Shown one piece after another: positions 47,213 through 58,229 of a DNA stretch of 64,000 bases. Within the stretch, counting starts at the first letter, position 1. Every line of letters starts with the position of its first letter. Position numbers and translations under genes: made by a program. Source of the DNA: Larix kaempferi (lineage: Eukaryota > Streptophyta > Pinopsida > Pinales > Pinaceae); contig BSBM01000050.1 in assembly GCA_027924585.1 (NCBI GenBank), positions 4,216,001 to 4,280,000 on the forward strand, in the 5' to 3' direction. A model generated the notes under the pieces. It was given only the letters and a program-made list of their open reading frames with translations, had not been told where the DNA came from and made no database searches.

Positions 47213-47701
47213 TTACTGCATTCTTAAAACACCTTTCTCAGCTAAAAGCATTTTGATATATAAACTCAGATTGGTCAAATACTTACCTCTGAATCCTTTG
47301 AAGAACTCTCCTTTTGCTGCGCTATAGGACTTTAAGGTGTCCACGGCGAACTCTGTAACGTAGCCCTGTAGGATACTGTCAACCCAAAAGTCGACTACTC
47401 GTGAGAGTGGACTATCTACTGCTTTAAGTCTCTGAATGAGCTTTGGGGTCCACTCGATAGGTACTCCTTCTTGGAGGCAGTTTTTATGTTCTGCTAACCT
47501 TGACAACCAGTCGTATAGGTCATTGCTGAAACATGCAAAGAAAATTTCATAAATGGGCGCCCAAAGATATCTCTGCAACCATTCTACGTCAGAGAAACAT
47601 GGATGCCTATTCTCTTTTCTTGCAAAGTCCCTTTCTGTCTTGTCCACCCATTTCCATATTTCTGTTTTATCTGGATTCCAATTTTCGGTGCTCATCAACA
47701 A
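47213..47701 (-). pseudogene. F N-terminal gag ORF
   Basis: A clean frame of 162 codons beginning 6 bases inside the primer site edge. It reads NWNPDKTEIWKWVDKTERDF, HPCFSDVEWLQRYLWAPIYEI, VPIEWTPKLIQRLKAVDSPLSR and ends KMLLAEKGVLRMQ. It resembles the N-terminal part of gag polyproteins of the same gypsy group. The second Met (MSTENWNPD) is a likelier start than the first. It ends at a double stop before the gag core frame. Confidence 0.72.
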
Positions 47702-47706
47702 TTCAA

Positions 47707-47723
47707 GCGCGGCAACGGAACCA
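47707..47723 (-). other. F primer-binding site, not initiator-Met
   Basis: Read on the minus strand from 47723: TGGTTCCGTTGCCGCGC, two bases from the LTR edge. It differs clearly from TGGTATCAGAGC used by A, E, C1, C2 and D. I cannot name the tRNA with confidence. It needs a tRNA ending CGGCAACGGAACCA or close to it. Confidence 0.7.
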
Positions 47724-47725
47724 TT

Positions 47726-49270
47726 TGTTGGCTCATTTGTTGTTCTTTAAGTTTCCAAGATGGACCCAAGTTCTGTGTGGTTTAGGAAACAAACAAAACC
47801 CCTTTTCACCAGTCGTTTCGGAAACAGTCTGCAAGTAGACTTAGGTCTCACCCAAGGCGAAGTTATGGGGAGGTTGCGGAATCAAGCTTCCACAACTGGG
47901 TGACGCGCGCTTCATCTGAATGGGGGACTGCGTTAAGTTCACCTACTTCACAGTTGTTACTTATACAATAGTGCATCCAAGGACTGCATGATACGAAGTG
48001 GCTACTCGGCAATAGGACAACGCAACGAGGGACTGCGCTACCTCTTAACAGCCATTAGACTTCGTCGGACTTCACTTAGTGTAAAATTAGGCACTCAACA
48101 AGCATGTAGACTGTATACTTTGCAAGCTTATACAATATGATGAACTACAAGGTGACTGCGCACTTCCAGTGCTGCGCGTCAGGGAATCACACTACACAGG
48201 CTTCACTGACTCAAGTGTTTACCCGTTTAACTTATGCATTCATCTTATTCAGAAACACTTATACATTCAACATTCACCCATACGCATTCAACACTTAGCA
48301 TATCATTCATGTCATTCATTCTTCTGGAGAATACACATGAAAGCAAAGATACATATACTTATAAACAGGAACTTAACCATTCAATAGAAGAAAATACACA
48401 TTCAATCCCACAACATAGCAATTAAAAGTGGTTCACCCCAAGGATGGGAGCTACATCCACAGGAACTGTTGTTTTATTATCAATGGGAAGGGTTCAACAG
48501 TTCAAGTCTGCGCACTCAGATGAAAACTCTCTTCTCTTCTTTGATGGGTCTCTACGCATGCAGCTGCAAAGCCTCTTACAATAGTCTCTCAACAGAGAAC
48601 AAGATTCAACAATAATCCCAATCAAAATCCAACCCCTTCCCTTACAAAATTGCCCTTTTATAGATCGTGCCCGCAGGTCACATTTGTTACAATGTAGTGG
48701 GAAAAAAACCCTAAGGTTACCCAAAACTGGTGTGGTTACCCGCCACCCCGACCTGTCGTGGTCGACAGCTTCTCCATGCGCCTCTATTTTCCTTGTTGGA
48801 CCACTCTAGGCTCTAACAGCCCTCTGACAGTCGTCCTCTTCATGAAACGGTTATAGCTGCATCACGGCGCGTCACTTTCTGCCCCTCTGGCCTGCCTATC
48901 ATTGTCGACTTCATGGCTTAGCTTCTAACGGTTTTTTCGCCACTCTCACTGATAGGTCACTTTCATCTTCCTCCACGCCGCTCCTTACCCAACTGCTAGG
49001 AATCTTAGAGTTGCTTACCCAAAATAGGTCGCTTTCATCTGCTCGACCTTTCCTTATAATCTTTGCCCAAAATAGTTGTTGCGTTGGCATTGCGCATCAG
49101 CATAATTTGTGCAGTGCCCCAACTTCACACTGCTTGCTTCTCACACCTGACTATGCAATCTGAACTGGACACTTGAGAAAACTGTGCCATTTGAGCTTCA
49201 CAGTCTGAAGTGTGCAACTTGCCAAAACTGTACTTCTTCAAAAGTGTGCCAACTTGGGCCATGCCCAACA
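47726..49270 (-). repeat. F 5' LTR
   Basis: 1545 bp, equal in length to 28670-30214. Starts TGTTGGCTCA and ends GCCCAACA. A TATA box TCTATAAAAGGG on the minus strand (48653-48664) would drive the element transcript leftward. No gene is seen. Confidence 0.9.
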
Positions 49271-49280
49271 CACATTCAAC

Positions 49281-50171
49281 CATGGAAAATTTTAGGGGTT
49301 AATCTTATCCCATGGGATAAATTTAGGGGTTTTAAATTTTTATTGGGCTAATTTTTTATTAAGCACCTGTTAGGTATGATTAGCCCACATTTTATCTATT
49401 TATTTTTAATGAATAGGAGGTTAGCCCCATCAAATTTAGAAAGGGGAGCCAAGATAAAATTAAAAAAAAATAGCCTTTCTAAAAATGGATTTCAACCTTT
49501 GTTAGCCCACAAAAATTGCTATACAGCTCCCATTCGCCCTTGATTTCTAGAAATGGCAGTTGCTAGGGGCTCTTTCACCTTCTATCGATCATGGAAATCA
49601 AAGTAGAAGTTACATTCGTCTAGATTTTATGGGTTGAATCTCATTTTGCATGTTTCTTAATGTTGACATGAGAAGGGCATTAGATATATACTACAATGTA
49701 TTATAGAAAACCATTTGCATATAGGAGAGTTATAAATCCCATCACTTCAGATTCAAAGTTTCCCTAAGAAACATGGGGATTGTGAAGCTTGCAATCGACG
49801 ATGTGGTGATAACATTTTTGTAGGTGTTTGGGGCATCATGCTTGGAGTTTGGGACTTCATTTATAGCCATGTAATTGGGCATGCAGGGGGGCATGAATTT
49901 CCATGTACAAACTTGCCAAAAGATTCACCAAGACTTCACAAGGTTTTATAATTTAGTAAAAGCTTCGCCAAGATTTTAGAAAGTTTTATAGTTTAGTGAA
50001 ATATTCGCCAAGAATTTACAAGATTATATAATTCAATGAGAGATTCACCAAAAAAATTTATATAAATAATATAACATTGATAAAATAGCCTTCATATTTT
50101 CTTATATATCATGGAGATTCACCCATTTATTATACATAGAAATTTAGAATGGGATCTTAAAATTTTCCCTG
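49281..50171. mobile_element. Non-autonomous hAT-like DNA transposon, 891 bp
   Basis: Terminal inverted repeats: CATGGAAAATTTTAGG at 49281 and, on the other strand from 50171, CAGGGAAAATTTTAAG (14 of 16 match). The flanks are an exact 8-base duplication CATTCAAC at 49273-49280 and 50172-50179. 8-bp duplications and CAGGG-type ends fit the hAT superfamily. The inside is AT-rich with no transposase frame. It sits in the last few bases of the D 5' LTR. Confidence 0.85.
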
Positions 50172-50180
50172 CATTCAACA

Positions 50181-50450
50181 AATGGAAGTACTTTCAGAAG
50201 TGCCTCTTTTTCACACCATTCGATGCAAAGGAGTGGTACAAGGGCAAAGAGTTTCGGTATTGGTATATGGAGGAGCAACTCATAACTTCATTGATGCAGC
50301 CATGGTCGAGAGGAGAAAGTTACTTGCTGAACCATTTGATGGGTCCATAGTCATCATTCTAGGTCACAATACTATGGATTGCAATGGTTGTACTCTATAG
50401 GGAAACATACAGTGAACTACCAAATAACTAAAATGAAATTCAAAGACTCG
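50181..50450 (+). pseudogene. C1 protease
   Basis: C1 resumes after D with the duplicated AATGG. The frame 50182-50400 reads EVPLFHTIRCKGVVQGQRVSVLV, then YGGATHNFIDAAMVERR. The active-site DGG of C2 is YGG here, so the catalytic Asp is lost. The frame stops at 50400. Confidence 0.82.
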
Positions 50451-51975
50451 TAAGGAAAACAAAGGGTGGTGAGAGGAATGCACACCTATCTGAATCAAGT
50501 GGTGTCTTCCCACAGTATGAGGTCCATATTGAGGCATGGGGATATTGAATGGGTTGTTGAATGTTTCATCACTTCCCCCAAGCCAAACATAAATATTTCA
50601 TAACATCCAAGGGAGATAAAGAAACTACTACACAAATATGAAAGGGTTTCTGGAGACCTTCCTCTGGAAGGCCACCTGATAGAGGAGTTGAGCACACCAT
50701 TGTTTTGGAGGTGGGTACTTCACCTATAAAAATATCACCATATAGACACCCAAAAAGGTTCACATATGAGATTGAGAAGTCTATTCAAGAACTCTTCGAA
50801 TTGGGACTCATTAGACCAAGCTCTATCCTATGCTTCTTCAATTTTTTTGGTGAAGAAAAAAGATGGAACCTTAAGGATGTGCATTGATTTTAGAGCTCTA
50901 AACAAGAAGACAATTAAGAATAGATATCCCATCCATAGAATAGATGAGCTCATGGATGGCCTATTTGAATCAAACTGATCTTAGATCTAGCTACCATCGG
51001 ATTCGAATGAAGGAGGAGGATGTGCAAAAAACTGCTTTCAGATGTCACTATGGCCATTTCGAATTTATTGTCATGCATTTTGGTTTGACCAATGCTCCAA
51101 CCACCTTCCAATCATGCATGAACAAAATATTCTGTAAGCAGCTCCGTAAGTTTGTTTTGGTTTTCTTTGATGATATTTTGATTTACAGTCAGACATGGGA
51201 GGAACATTTGCACCATTTAGAACTTGTATTGAAAATATTGCATGAACAATCTTTGTTTGTTAAGTTGTCCAAGTGCGAATTTGGGTTGAAAGAAGTTTTG
51301 TATCTTGGGAACATCATTGGGAAAGATGGAGTAAAGGTGAACTTGGAGAAAATCAAGGCTATCCTTGAATGGCCATCACCCAAAAACATCACTGAATTGA
51401 GAGGCTTCATTTTTATATGCACTTACTATAGGAAGTTTGTGAAAGAGTTTTCCAAATTGACTGCTCCACTTACGGATTTGACCAAGAAGGATGCTTTCAA
51501 ATGGGATGAAGAGGCTAAAAAAGATTTCCAAAGAATGAAAGAGGTAATGAATAGTTGTCTAGTACTTGCATTACCAGATTTTTCTAAACCATTTGTTTTG
51601 GAATGTGATGCATCAGGAGAAGGAATAGGGGCGGTCCTAAAGCAAAATAAACACCCCATAGCTTTTGAGAGAGGAAAATTGTAGCCACATGAGAATCTCT
51701 ACTCCATATATGACAAAGAAATGTTAGCCATCATGCATGCCTTGGTCAAGTTTAGACAATATTTGGTGGGAAACAAGTTTGTGGTCAAAACTGATCATAA
51801 CAATTTAAAGCATTTTCTCACACAAAAGGATCTCAATGAAAGGCAACAAAAATGGGTAAGTAAGGTCCAAGCTTTTGATTTTGACAGTGAATATGTAAAA
51901 GGGAAGCATAATATTGTAGCAGATGCATTGTCTAGGAGACCTTCATTTTCCCTTATGGACATTTCCAAAGATTAA
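50451..51975 (+). pseudogene. C1 reverse transcriptase and RNase H
   Basis: Broken frames give the linker ([18 protein letters not shown]), RT entry with a frameshift at the T run near 50840, [25 protein letters not shown] (50766-50978), a short deletion with frame change near 50960-50990, then the frame 50944-51684 with HYGHFEFIVMHFGLTNAPTTF, the active box FFDDILIYS (both Asp present), LRGFIFICTYYRKF, and RNase H starting ECDASGEGIGAVL. After a stop at 51684, 51721-51975 gives MLAIMHALVKFRQYL and KTDHNNLKHFL. C1 keeps the RT and RNase H residues that C2 has lost. Confidence 0.87.
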
Positions 51976-53408
51976 AAAGATATGCTAATAGTTGAGTATG
52001 CCAAAGATAGTTTTGCGTGTGATGTGTTAGATGGGGTCAAAGGAGATGATAGATACAAGATATTTAATGGCCTAATATACTATAAGGACCGAATATACTT
52101 GGTTCATGGTTCAAATCTAAAGCACAATATTTTGAAGGAAGCTCATGATTCTCCTTTAGCAGGCCATCTTGGTTTCTTCAAAGCATATAGGAAATTAAGG
52201 AAAAGGTTCTCTTGGAAAGGGATGAAGGAATATGTTCTAAATTATGTGAATGAATTCAAGATATGTCAGAAAAACAAAGTTGAACAAACACATCCTGCTG
52301 GTTTATTGCAACCATTGCCCATTCTTGAACAAAAATGGGAAAGCATCTCAATGGATTTCATCACAGGTTTTCCCAAGGATTTGGGTAAGGATTGTATTTA
52401 TGTTGTGCTGGATAGACTTGCCAAATTTTCTCATTTCTTTTCTATTACATCATTTTTTACTGCTGCACAAGTGGATGATCTATTCTTTAGAGAAATTTTT
52501 AGATTGCATGGAATTCCCAAAAACATTGTGAGTGACAGGGATATCAGATTTATGAGTTCTTTTTGGAAAGAACTCTTCAAATTGGTGGGAATTCAATTGA
52601 CTCCAAGGACAAGAAATCATCCTCAAACTGATGGCCAAACAGAAAGAGTGAACCAATGGTTGGAGGGGTACTTGAGGAACTATGTTGGTGAGCAGCAAAA
52701 ACCATGGGTTAAATAGCTACACTTGGGCGATTTTTGCTACAATACTACTTTACATATGTCCATTGGCATGTCTCATTTCAAAGCACTTTATGGTTATGAA
52801 GCACTCACCTTTGTTGATCACATTTTTGGTGATAGTAGAGCCCCAAAATCTAAGGATTGGGTTGAGGAAAGTCAAGATATTTTGAAGCTTCTAAAAGACA
52901 ATTTGTAGGTTGACCAAAATCAACAAAAACAGTATGTGGATCAACATAGGGAGGAAAGAACTTTGCAAGTGAATGATTTGGTTTATTTGAGGCTGTAACC
53001 ATATAAGCAAACCTCCTTAAAATGGAAAGGATCAGAAAATATTAAACCAAGGTATTATGGTCTATACAAGATAGCTCGAAAAGTTGGGGAGGTAGCTTAT
53101 GAGTTAGAACTTCCAGAAGGTAGAAAAATCCACAATGTATTTCATGTTTCATGCCTTAAGAAGGCTATTGTTCAGCAAATTTATATTTCAGAAACATTCC
53201 CTCCATTAGATGATGAAGGACAACTCATACTTATTCCATAAAAAAATTTGAAGACAAGAGAAAGGAAATTGAGGAGCAGAACCATAAGAGAATATTTGGT
53301 ACAATGGAAAGATTTTCCAAGTGAGGATGCCACATGGGAAGAGGAACAAATTTTTCAGAATCCCAATTTGGAATTGCTTGAGGGAAAGCAATCTTGGGTG
53401 GGGATGAC
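51976..53408 (+). pseudogene. C1 integrase and chromodomain
   Basis: The frame 51982-52716 carries the zinc domain (HDSPLAGHLGFFKAYRKL..CQKNK), then the DDE core: SMDFITGFPKDLG, NIVSDRDIRFM and GQTERVNQWLEGYLRNY, all three acids intact. After a stop it continues to 52908. The C-terminal part reads LQVNDLVYLRL (stop) and GEVAYELELPEGRKIHNVFHVS. The chromodomain is in 53250-53400: REYLVQWKDFPSEDATWEEE. The polypurine tract GGGTGGGGATGA lies just before the LTR at 53409. Confidence 0.87.
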
Positions 53409-56400
53409 TATAATGTCCCCATCCAAATAAATCACTAGAAGGAAAAATTCCACCAATCTACTAGTTCCTTCGGTTGGGGTGGAAACATTTAGATTTGGAA
53501 TAAAGGAGCTAATAAACCCCAAATTGACATTAGCTTGACAAAATATATTAAAAGGGGATAAATAAATATTTATAATAGGAAAATAAGGTGGAACTTGGTC
53601 ATGAAGTCACACTGGTGGTGTGGGACCCACACAAAGCAAGATTCTCCATGCCATATGGCATCCTACTCTCACCCATTTGAATCCAAGGTGGAGTCTAACA
53701 TTCTTGGGGGAGTTGGAAGGGAATTATACTTGGCATAGCTCAATGAGGGTCGAATTTGAGAGAAAGAGTAACTTCCATGGAAGAGGAAGAGGTATCTTAG
53801 AGGTATTGTGACACTTGTGCTAGATTCCCTATCTTCTATGACAACAATGATGAAGATGCTATGACATTTATGAAAAGGATCAAACCTAATTGCTGACATC
53901 TGACCAATATGAAATGTCAGGGCTAAAAATAGCCTCCAAGAGGGTGCTCAAGGGAGTTATGCAAGCTAAATATTCCCCCATTCGAATTGATGGAAGAGGG
54001 AGGATAGGAATTGTTGGACAAGTGGCACTCATTGGAATCTCTCCCCAATTAGAGTTGGAATGAAGCTCTTGGAAGGAATTAAAACGATGGAGGACTTGGA
54101 AGGCTTATAAAATACAAGAACAAAGAAGGAGATGGGCTTTTTATCATTTCTCATTTGTTAATTTGGAGAGAATAACTTGTCCATGCAACTTGAGTGTTTA
54201 TTCTACTTGCCTTAGCACCAATTTCGAGGGTGAAATATTCCCATCCTAATTGGAAATTGGAGAGACCATTCAGACCTTTCATTTGGAGCTAAAATGGAAT
54301 CATTTGTTGCAGGTTGAAGCTATAGTTCTGCTCGTGATATTTTCTTCTTCAACTTGCTCCCACCTCTCTCTCACATTTCTCTTCATATTCTTGCTCTTGG
54401 AGGAAGGGTGCACATGGTGAGATGTTGATCTATTTGGGGGTAGTCCAAGGGGCCCCATTTATTTTTACTATGATGTATTCACTTTGTGTTTTATACTTAG
54501 AATAACCTCAGGTCAAAAATCCAAGTGAAACTATGTAAAAACGCCAAACTATGTATGAATGGTGCCATTTTTCCCTATATCTTATTGTGAGAGCTTGAAG
54601 TTGTTTGATTTCGATTTGTTTCAGCCATTCTCTATGATTTTATTACTGTATGTAGAGCCATTAATGTACTGAAGAAGTTTCATACAAATTATACAAGTCC
54701 TTGGAACATTTATCTCAAAATTCATAGCTAGTTGTGGAGTTTTTCTATAATTTCCCCTATGTGAAGACATGTCTACAAATCTCTAATTTATGAGAGTTGC
54801 AGCAGCCTTTAGGAACTGATTAATGATGCATTTGGGTTCCCATTGAAGCCATATAACTAATCCATGTCTCTTTTCTGAAATTTGGGAGGGTCGTACTGCA
54901 TTTGGGAAGCCATTAGTGACCTCTACCCTAGAGGGTTTGAACCTCGAAATTACTAGTAAAGTCCCTAATTTCTCTTGATTGAAAATGAATGTTACATGTC
55001 ATGTCCCCTCCCATCATTCCAACTAGATGGAGAGGATCGTGAGGTTAAACCGGGCATCCAGCCCCATACATAGTAAACAAACATTCAAGTTAAAAGAAGA
55101 TGAACATATGCAAATGCATAACCATTTGAAAACACAGCAGAAGTAAATTCATTTAACACATCCATATACATTCATAATATTCATCAAATGATAATTGCAA
55201 ATTTAACACAAGAGAATACTCATCTTATGCGAAAGTAGTCCCACGCAACTGGCTATGCAACTGCAATGTTCCACCCAACCGTAGGCCAGTGTGCTCCTCA
55301 ATCTCTTAGCACCACTGCCACCCCCGAGTTGGGCATGATATCTACAAGGAACCAGGGAACAGCAGACTCATACATAGCCCAGCATACACCAAGATGAGCC
55401 AAGCCAATCTACAATTGGGTTTATCAGGCTGCTAGGAGATGGAAAGGAAGAGTTGCTAAGCTAGTGAGCTCCAGCACAGAGCCAGGGATAACCTTGCAAG
55501 ATCTATCTAGCTTGGCACCCACAATACCTACACACCCAGCACAAGGAAGTATTCTTTTCACTGCTGTACAGTCCCTCAAGCCATACCTTCCCTATCTAGT
55601 GCTCTCAGGGTATGCATAGAAGAGTAACCAAAGCCCTCTTGATCTTCTTGAGAGGTTGTCTCGCCCACTAGGTTTATCAAGCCACTTTTGTCCACTACCA
55701 CTCCAAAACTTCAGTTCACAGGTTCAAACCAAAAACGAGGATGCACACAACAACAGAACACAATTATGGGGCAGGATAAAACGTTTTTACAGTGAGATGC
55801 ATGAGATGGGGTTTCAGCTAACTTAGAAAAACGTGGGAACCCACAAAAACGAGATGGGAAGTTGGGGAACAACCCAGGGAAGCCAAATCCGTTTTTAGAA
55901 AAACGTCCTTGGACATTCAGGGGCAAAAACGACCTCCATACAGTCCCCAAATCGTGGCCCTTCTCTCCCAAGCTACTGTATATGCAAAAACGAACTCCCA
56001 GGCATGGAAGAATGTAGGATTTGGATGAAAAACGTGTAGGGAAAGACCCAGCTAGCTCCAACTGCGCGAATCAGAGAAGACTGACCGTTCAGAATGGCTT
56101 TGGGCACCATTTCGTGGGTGTTTTCTTGCCCAACAAGCAAAAACACGAATTTCCAGGTTGATGGCTTGCCCATGCATGAAATTGGCTGCCATACTTCTTC
56201 ATTTCCAAGGCATTAACTGCCTTAACCAATTTCTTGGAAGAATTAAATGATTGGGTGCATGAGACAAAAAGGGTAGTTGGTGGTTTATGGGTTTCCCCAT
56301 TGACACATGGATTAACACCATTGGATCAAGGGTTTGGATAATTTCCCTCCCTATTCCTTGTAGAATCATGCCCCATCTCTTTGTTGCATTGCATAGCTAG

Positions 56401-56820
56401 TTGTGGGTATTTTTCATTAAAATTCGTATTTACATGATGTCTTATTTACATCGTGCCCATCTAGCACAAGAACCATAGGCATCTATTTCTTTAATTGCCG
56501 ATACATGAAACGCTAAATCAATGGTGGGGCCTTGGCCTTGAGCTCCTCACCATGATTGAATATCAGTATTTACATCATTTACGATTTAAGTATGAATGGG
56601 GTCAAAATGGGGACGTGACATTGCAGAAGTATTTTGAGAGTGTCCAAGCACCTATCAGCCTCATTTTTATGTCCTAATACCTTTCAAGTACCTTCATACC
56701 CAATTCGAAATTCTTAAGAGCCATTTGGAATCACTTGGGTCATCACTAGTTCAATGTTTGAATTGACCAAAAAATTGCAATTTTTTCAATTTTTCCAAAT
56801 TATTAAAAAGGGACACTACA
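53409..56820 (+). repeat. C1 3' LTR, split by solo LTR K
   Basis: The pieces are 53409-54996 and 56626-56820, together about 1783 bp. The start reads TATAATGTCCCC, so the terminal TG is mutated to TA. The end is GGGACACTACA at 56820, where copia L resumes. It matches 6466-8195. A TATA-like TTATAAAATA is at 54105-54114. No gene is seen. Confidence 0.87.
54997..56620. mobile_element. Solo LTR K, 1624 bp
   Basis: Ends TGTCATGTCCCC at 54997 and GGGGACGTGACA at 56620 are inverted copies of each other with one mismatch. The flanks TTACA (54992-54996) and TTGCA (56621-56625) are a TSD with one change, inside the C1 LTR. The interior is GC-richer than its surroundings with no gene; ORF 55711-56061 has no recognised feature. 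Orientation is uncertain, though TGTCACGTCCCC read from the right is a usual gypsy LTR start. Confidence 0.83.
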
Positions 56821-58219
56821 ACTTTATTGGAGCTTTTCTTAGTCCATACAAGCTCTTCTTCAACTTCCATACAAAATTATCCTTACCTTTGACCTCATAC
56901 CCCGGCTACTGCATATAAATCTCTTCGTTCAAATCCCCATGGAGAAATGTTATTTTTACATCTAACTGTCAAGATGCAAATCTTCTATAGCCACTAGACT
57001 TAAAATAGTTCTAATTGAAGTCATTTTAACAACAAGAGAAAATATTTCATCAAAATCTATACCTTTCTTTTGTGTAAACCCCTTTACAATAAGTCTGGCC
57101 TTGTACCTCTTGTTTCCTCCATATTCTTCCTTCAACTTGTAAACCCATTTATTCTGCAATGCTCTTTTATCTATAGGAAACTGAACCAAATCTCAAGTCT
57201 GGTTTCTTACCAATGAGTTCATCTCCTCATTCATGCCTTGCTTTCACTTCTTTTTAGTTTCCACCCTCATTGCTTTTTCATAACATTTTGGTTCACCAGA
57301 ATCAGTCATTAATAAATAATACATTGAAGGAGATTATCATTCAGGAGGTCTACTTGACCTGGTAGTTATTCTAACACTTGCAGGAGTTTGAGGTACTTGC
57401 TGTTATTCTTGATTTTCCGGCACCTTTGGAACTTCATTTTCTTTGATTTCATCAAGCACTGTGTACTATGTGTTTTCCTTTTCTTGTTTATTTCCCTACA
57501 ACTAATATTTATACATGACCTTTTCATTGAATACCACATCTCTACTCCTAATGATTTTGTTATTTTCATAATCCCATAAGCGATGACCAAAATCATCAGC
57601 CCCATATCCAATAAAGAAAAATTTCTTGGATTTAGCCTCAAGCTTTGTTCTATTTTCTTTATCAATATGGACAAATGCTTCACAACCACAAGTTCTCATA
57701 AATGAGTAGTTTACCTTTTTACCTGTCCATGCCTCCTTTGGAATACCACCATCCAAAGCACTTGAAGGCCCTATGTTTATTAAGTAAACAACAGTATCTA
57801 TAGCATCTACCCAAAATTGTAAGGGAAACCCTACATGCAATCTCATACACCTTGCATGTTCCACGATTGTTCTGTTCATCCTTTCTGACACACCATTTTC
57901 TTGTGGTGTTCCTGGGACTGTCTTCTCTCTATGAATCCCATGGTATGAACAATAACTATCAAACTCCTTGTTGCAGTATTCACCTCCATTGTCATATCTG
58001 AGACACTTCAACCTTTTTCCTGTCTCATTCTCAACCAAAGCTTTCCACTTCTTAAAAGTATAAAACACATCAGATTTCTATCTAATGCAATAAACCCAAG
58101 TTTTTCTAGTTGCATCATCAATAAAAGTAACATAGTAACAAGAGCCACCAAGAGATTGTACCTGAGCCGGTCCCCATACATTTGTATGCACAAGATCTAA
58201 CTTTTCACCTTTCTTTTGT
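56821..58219 (-). pseudogene. Copia L integrase and RT fragment
   Basis: A second, unrelated copia polyprotein. From the right: DATRKTWVYCIR, the integrase core (LKCLRYDNGGEY, PGTPQENGVSERMNRTIVEHARCM, GPSSALDGGIPKEAWTGKK in 57502-58068), the integrase-RT linker with SRPPE-type words near 57350, then RT (WVYKLKEEYGGNKRYKARLIVKGF, GIDFDEIFSLVVKMTSIR in 56962-57189) and, in broken frame, KKSLYGLRKAP, where C1 inserted at 56820. The gag side is cut at 58219, where unrelated sequence starts. It is the outermost element of the nest visible on this side. Confidence 0.85.
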
Positions 58220-58229
58220 AAAAAGAGGC

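Larger units (their letters stand above)
28670..49270 (-). mobile_element. F, large gypsy retrotransposon with extra 3' ORF
   Basis: Two LTRs of exactly 1545 bp (28670-30214 and 47726-49270) flank 17.5 kb. The TSD CACAT is perfect (28665-28669 and 49271-49275). On the minus strand the order is gag-like ORF, gag, zinc knuckles, protease, second gag-like segment, RT, RNase H, integrase, then ORF3. RT before integrase is the gypsy order. Solo LTRs J, G, H and I account for 7.2 kb, so F itself is about 13.4 kb. All coding parts carry stops. By eye the two LTRs differ at about one base in ten near their ends, so the insertion is old. Confidence 0.92.
9605..50180 (-). mobile_element. Element D, non-autonomous copia-like LTR retrotransposon carrying nested insertions
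   Basis: D starts TGTTGGAAT at 9605 and ends ATTCAACA at 50180. The 5 bases before it (9600-9604) and after it (50181-50185) are both AATGG, and the C1 protein reads on across the gap. The 3' LTR is on the left and the 5' LTR on the right; primer site, gag and polypurine tract all read on the minus strand. Subtracting E, C2, F, the hAT-like element and the duplicated target bases leaves LTRs of about 2.53-2.54 kb and an internal region of about 2.7 kb. That region holds only gag-like coding sequence, so D would depend on proteins from another element. Confidence 0.9.

Noticed and set aside
49281-50180. The 0.9-kb segment right of F as part of the D LTR
   Set aside because: The other D LTR ends without it, and an 8-bp duplication plus inverted ends show it is a separate insertion.
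55711-56173. ORFs of 116 and 66 codons in solo LTR K
   Set aside because: They overlap in different frames, have no recognisable domain and lie entirely in an LTR.
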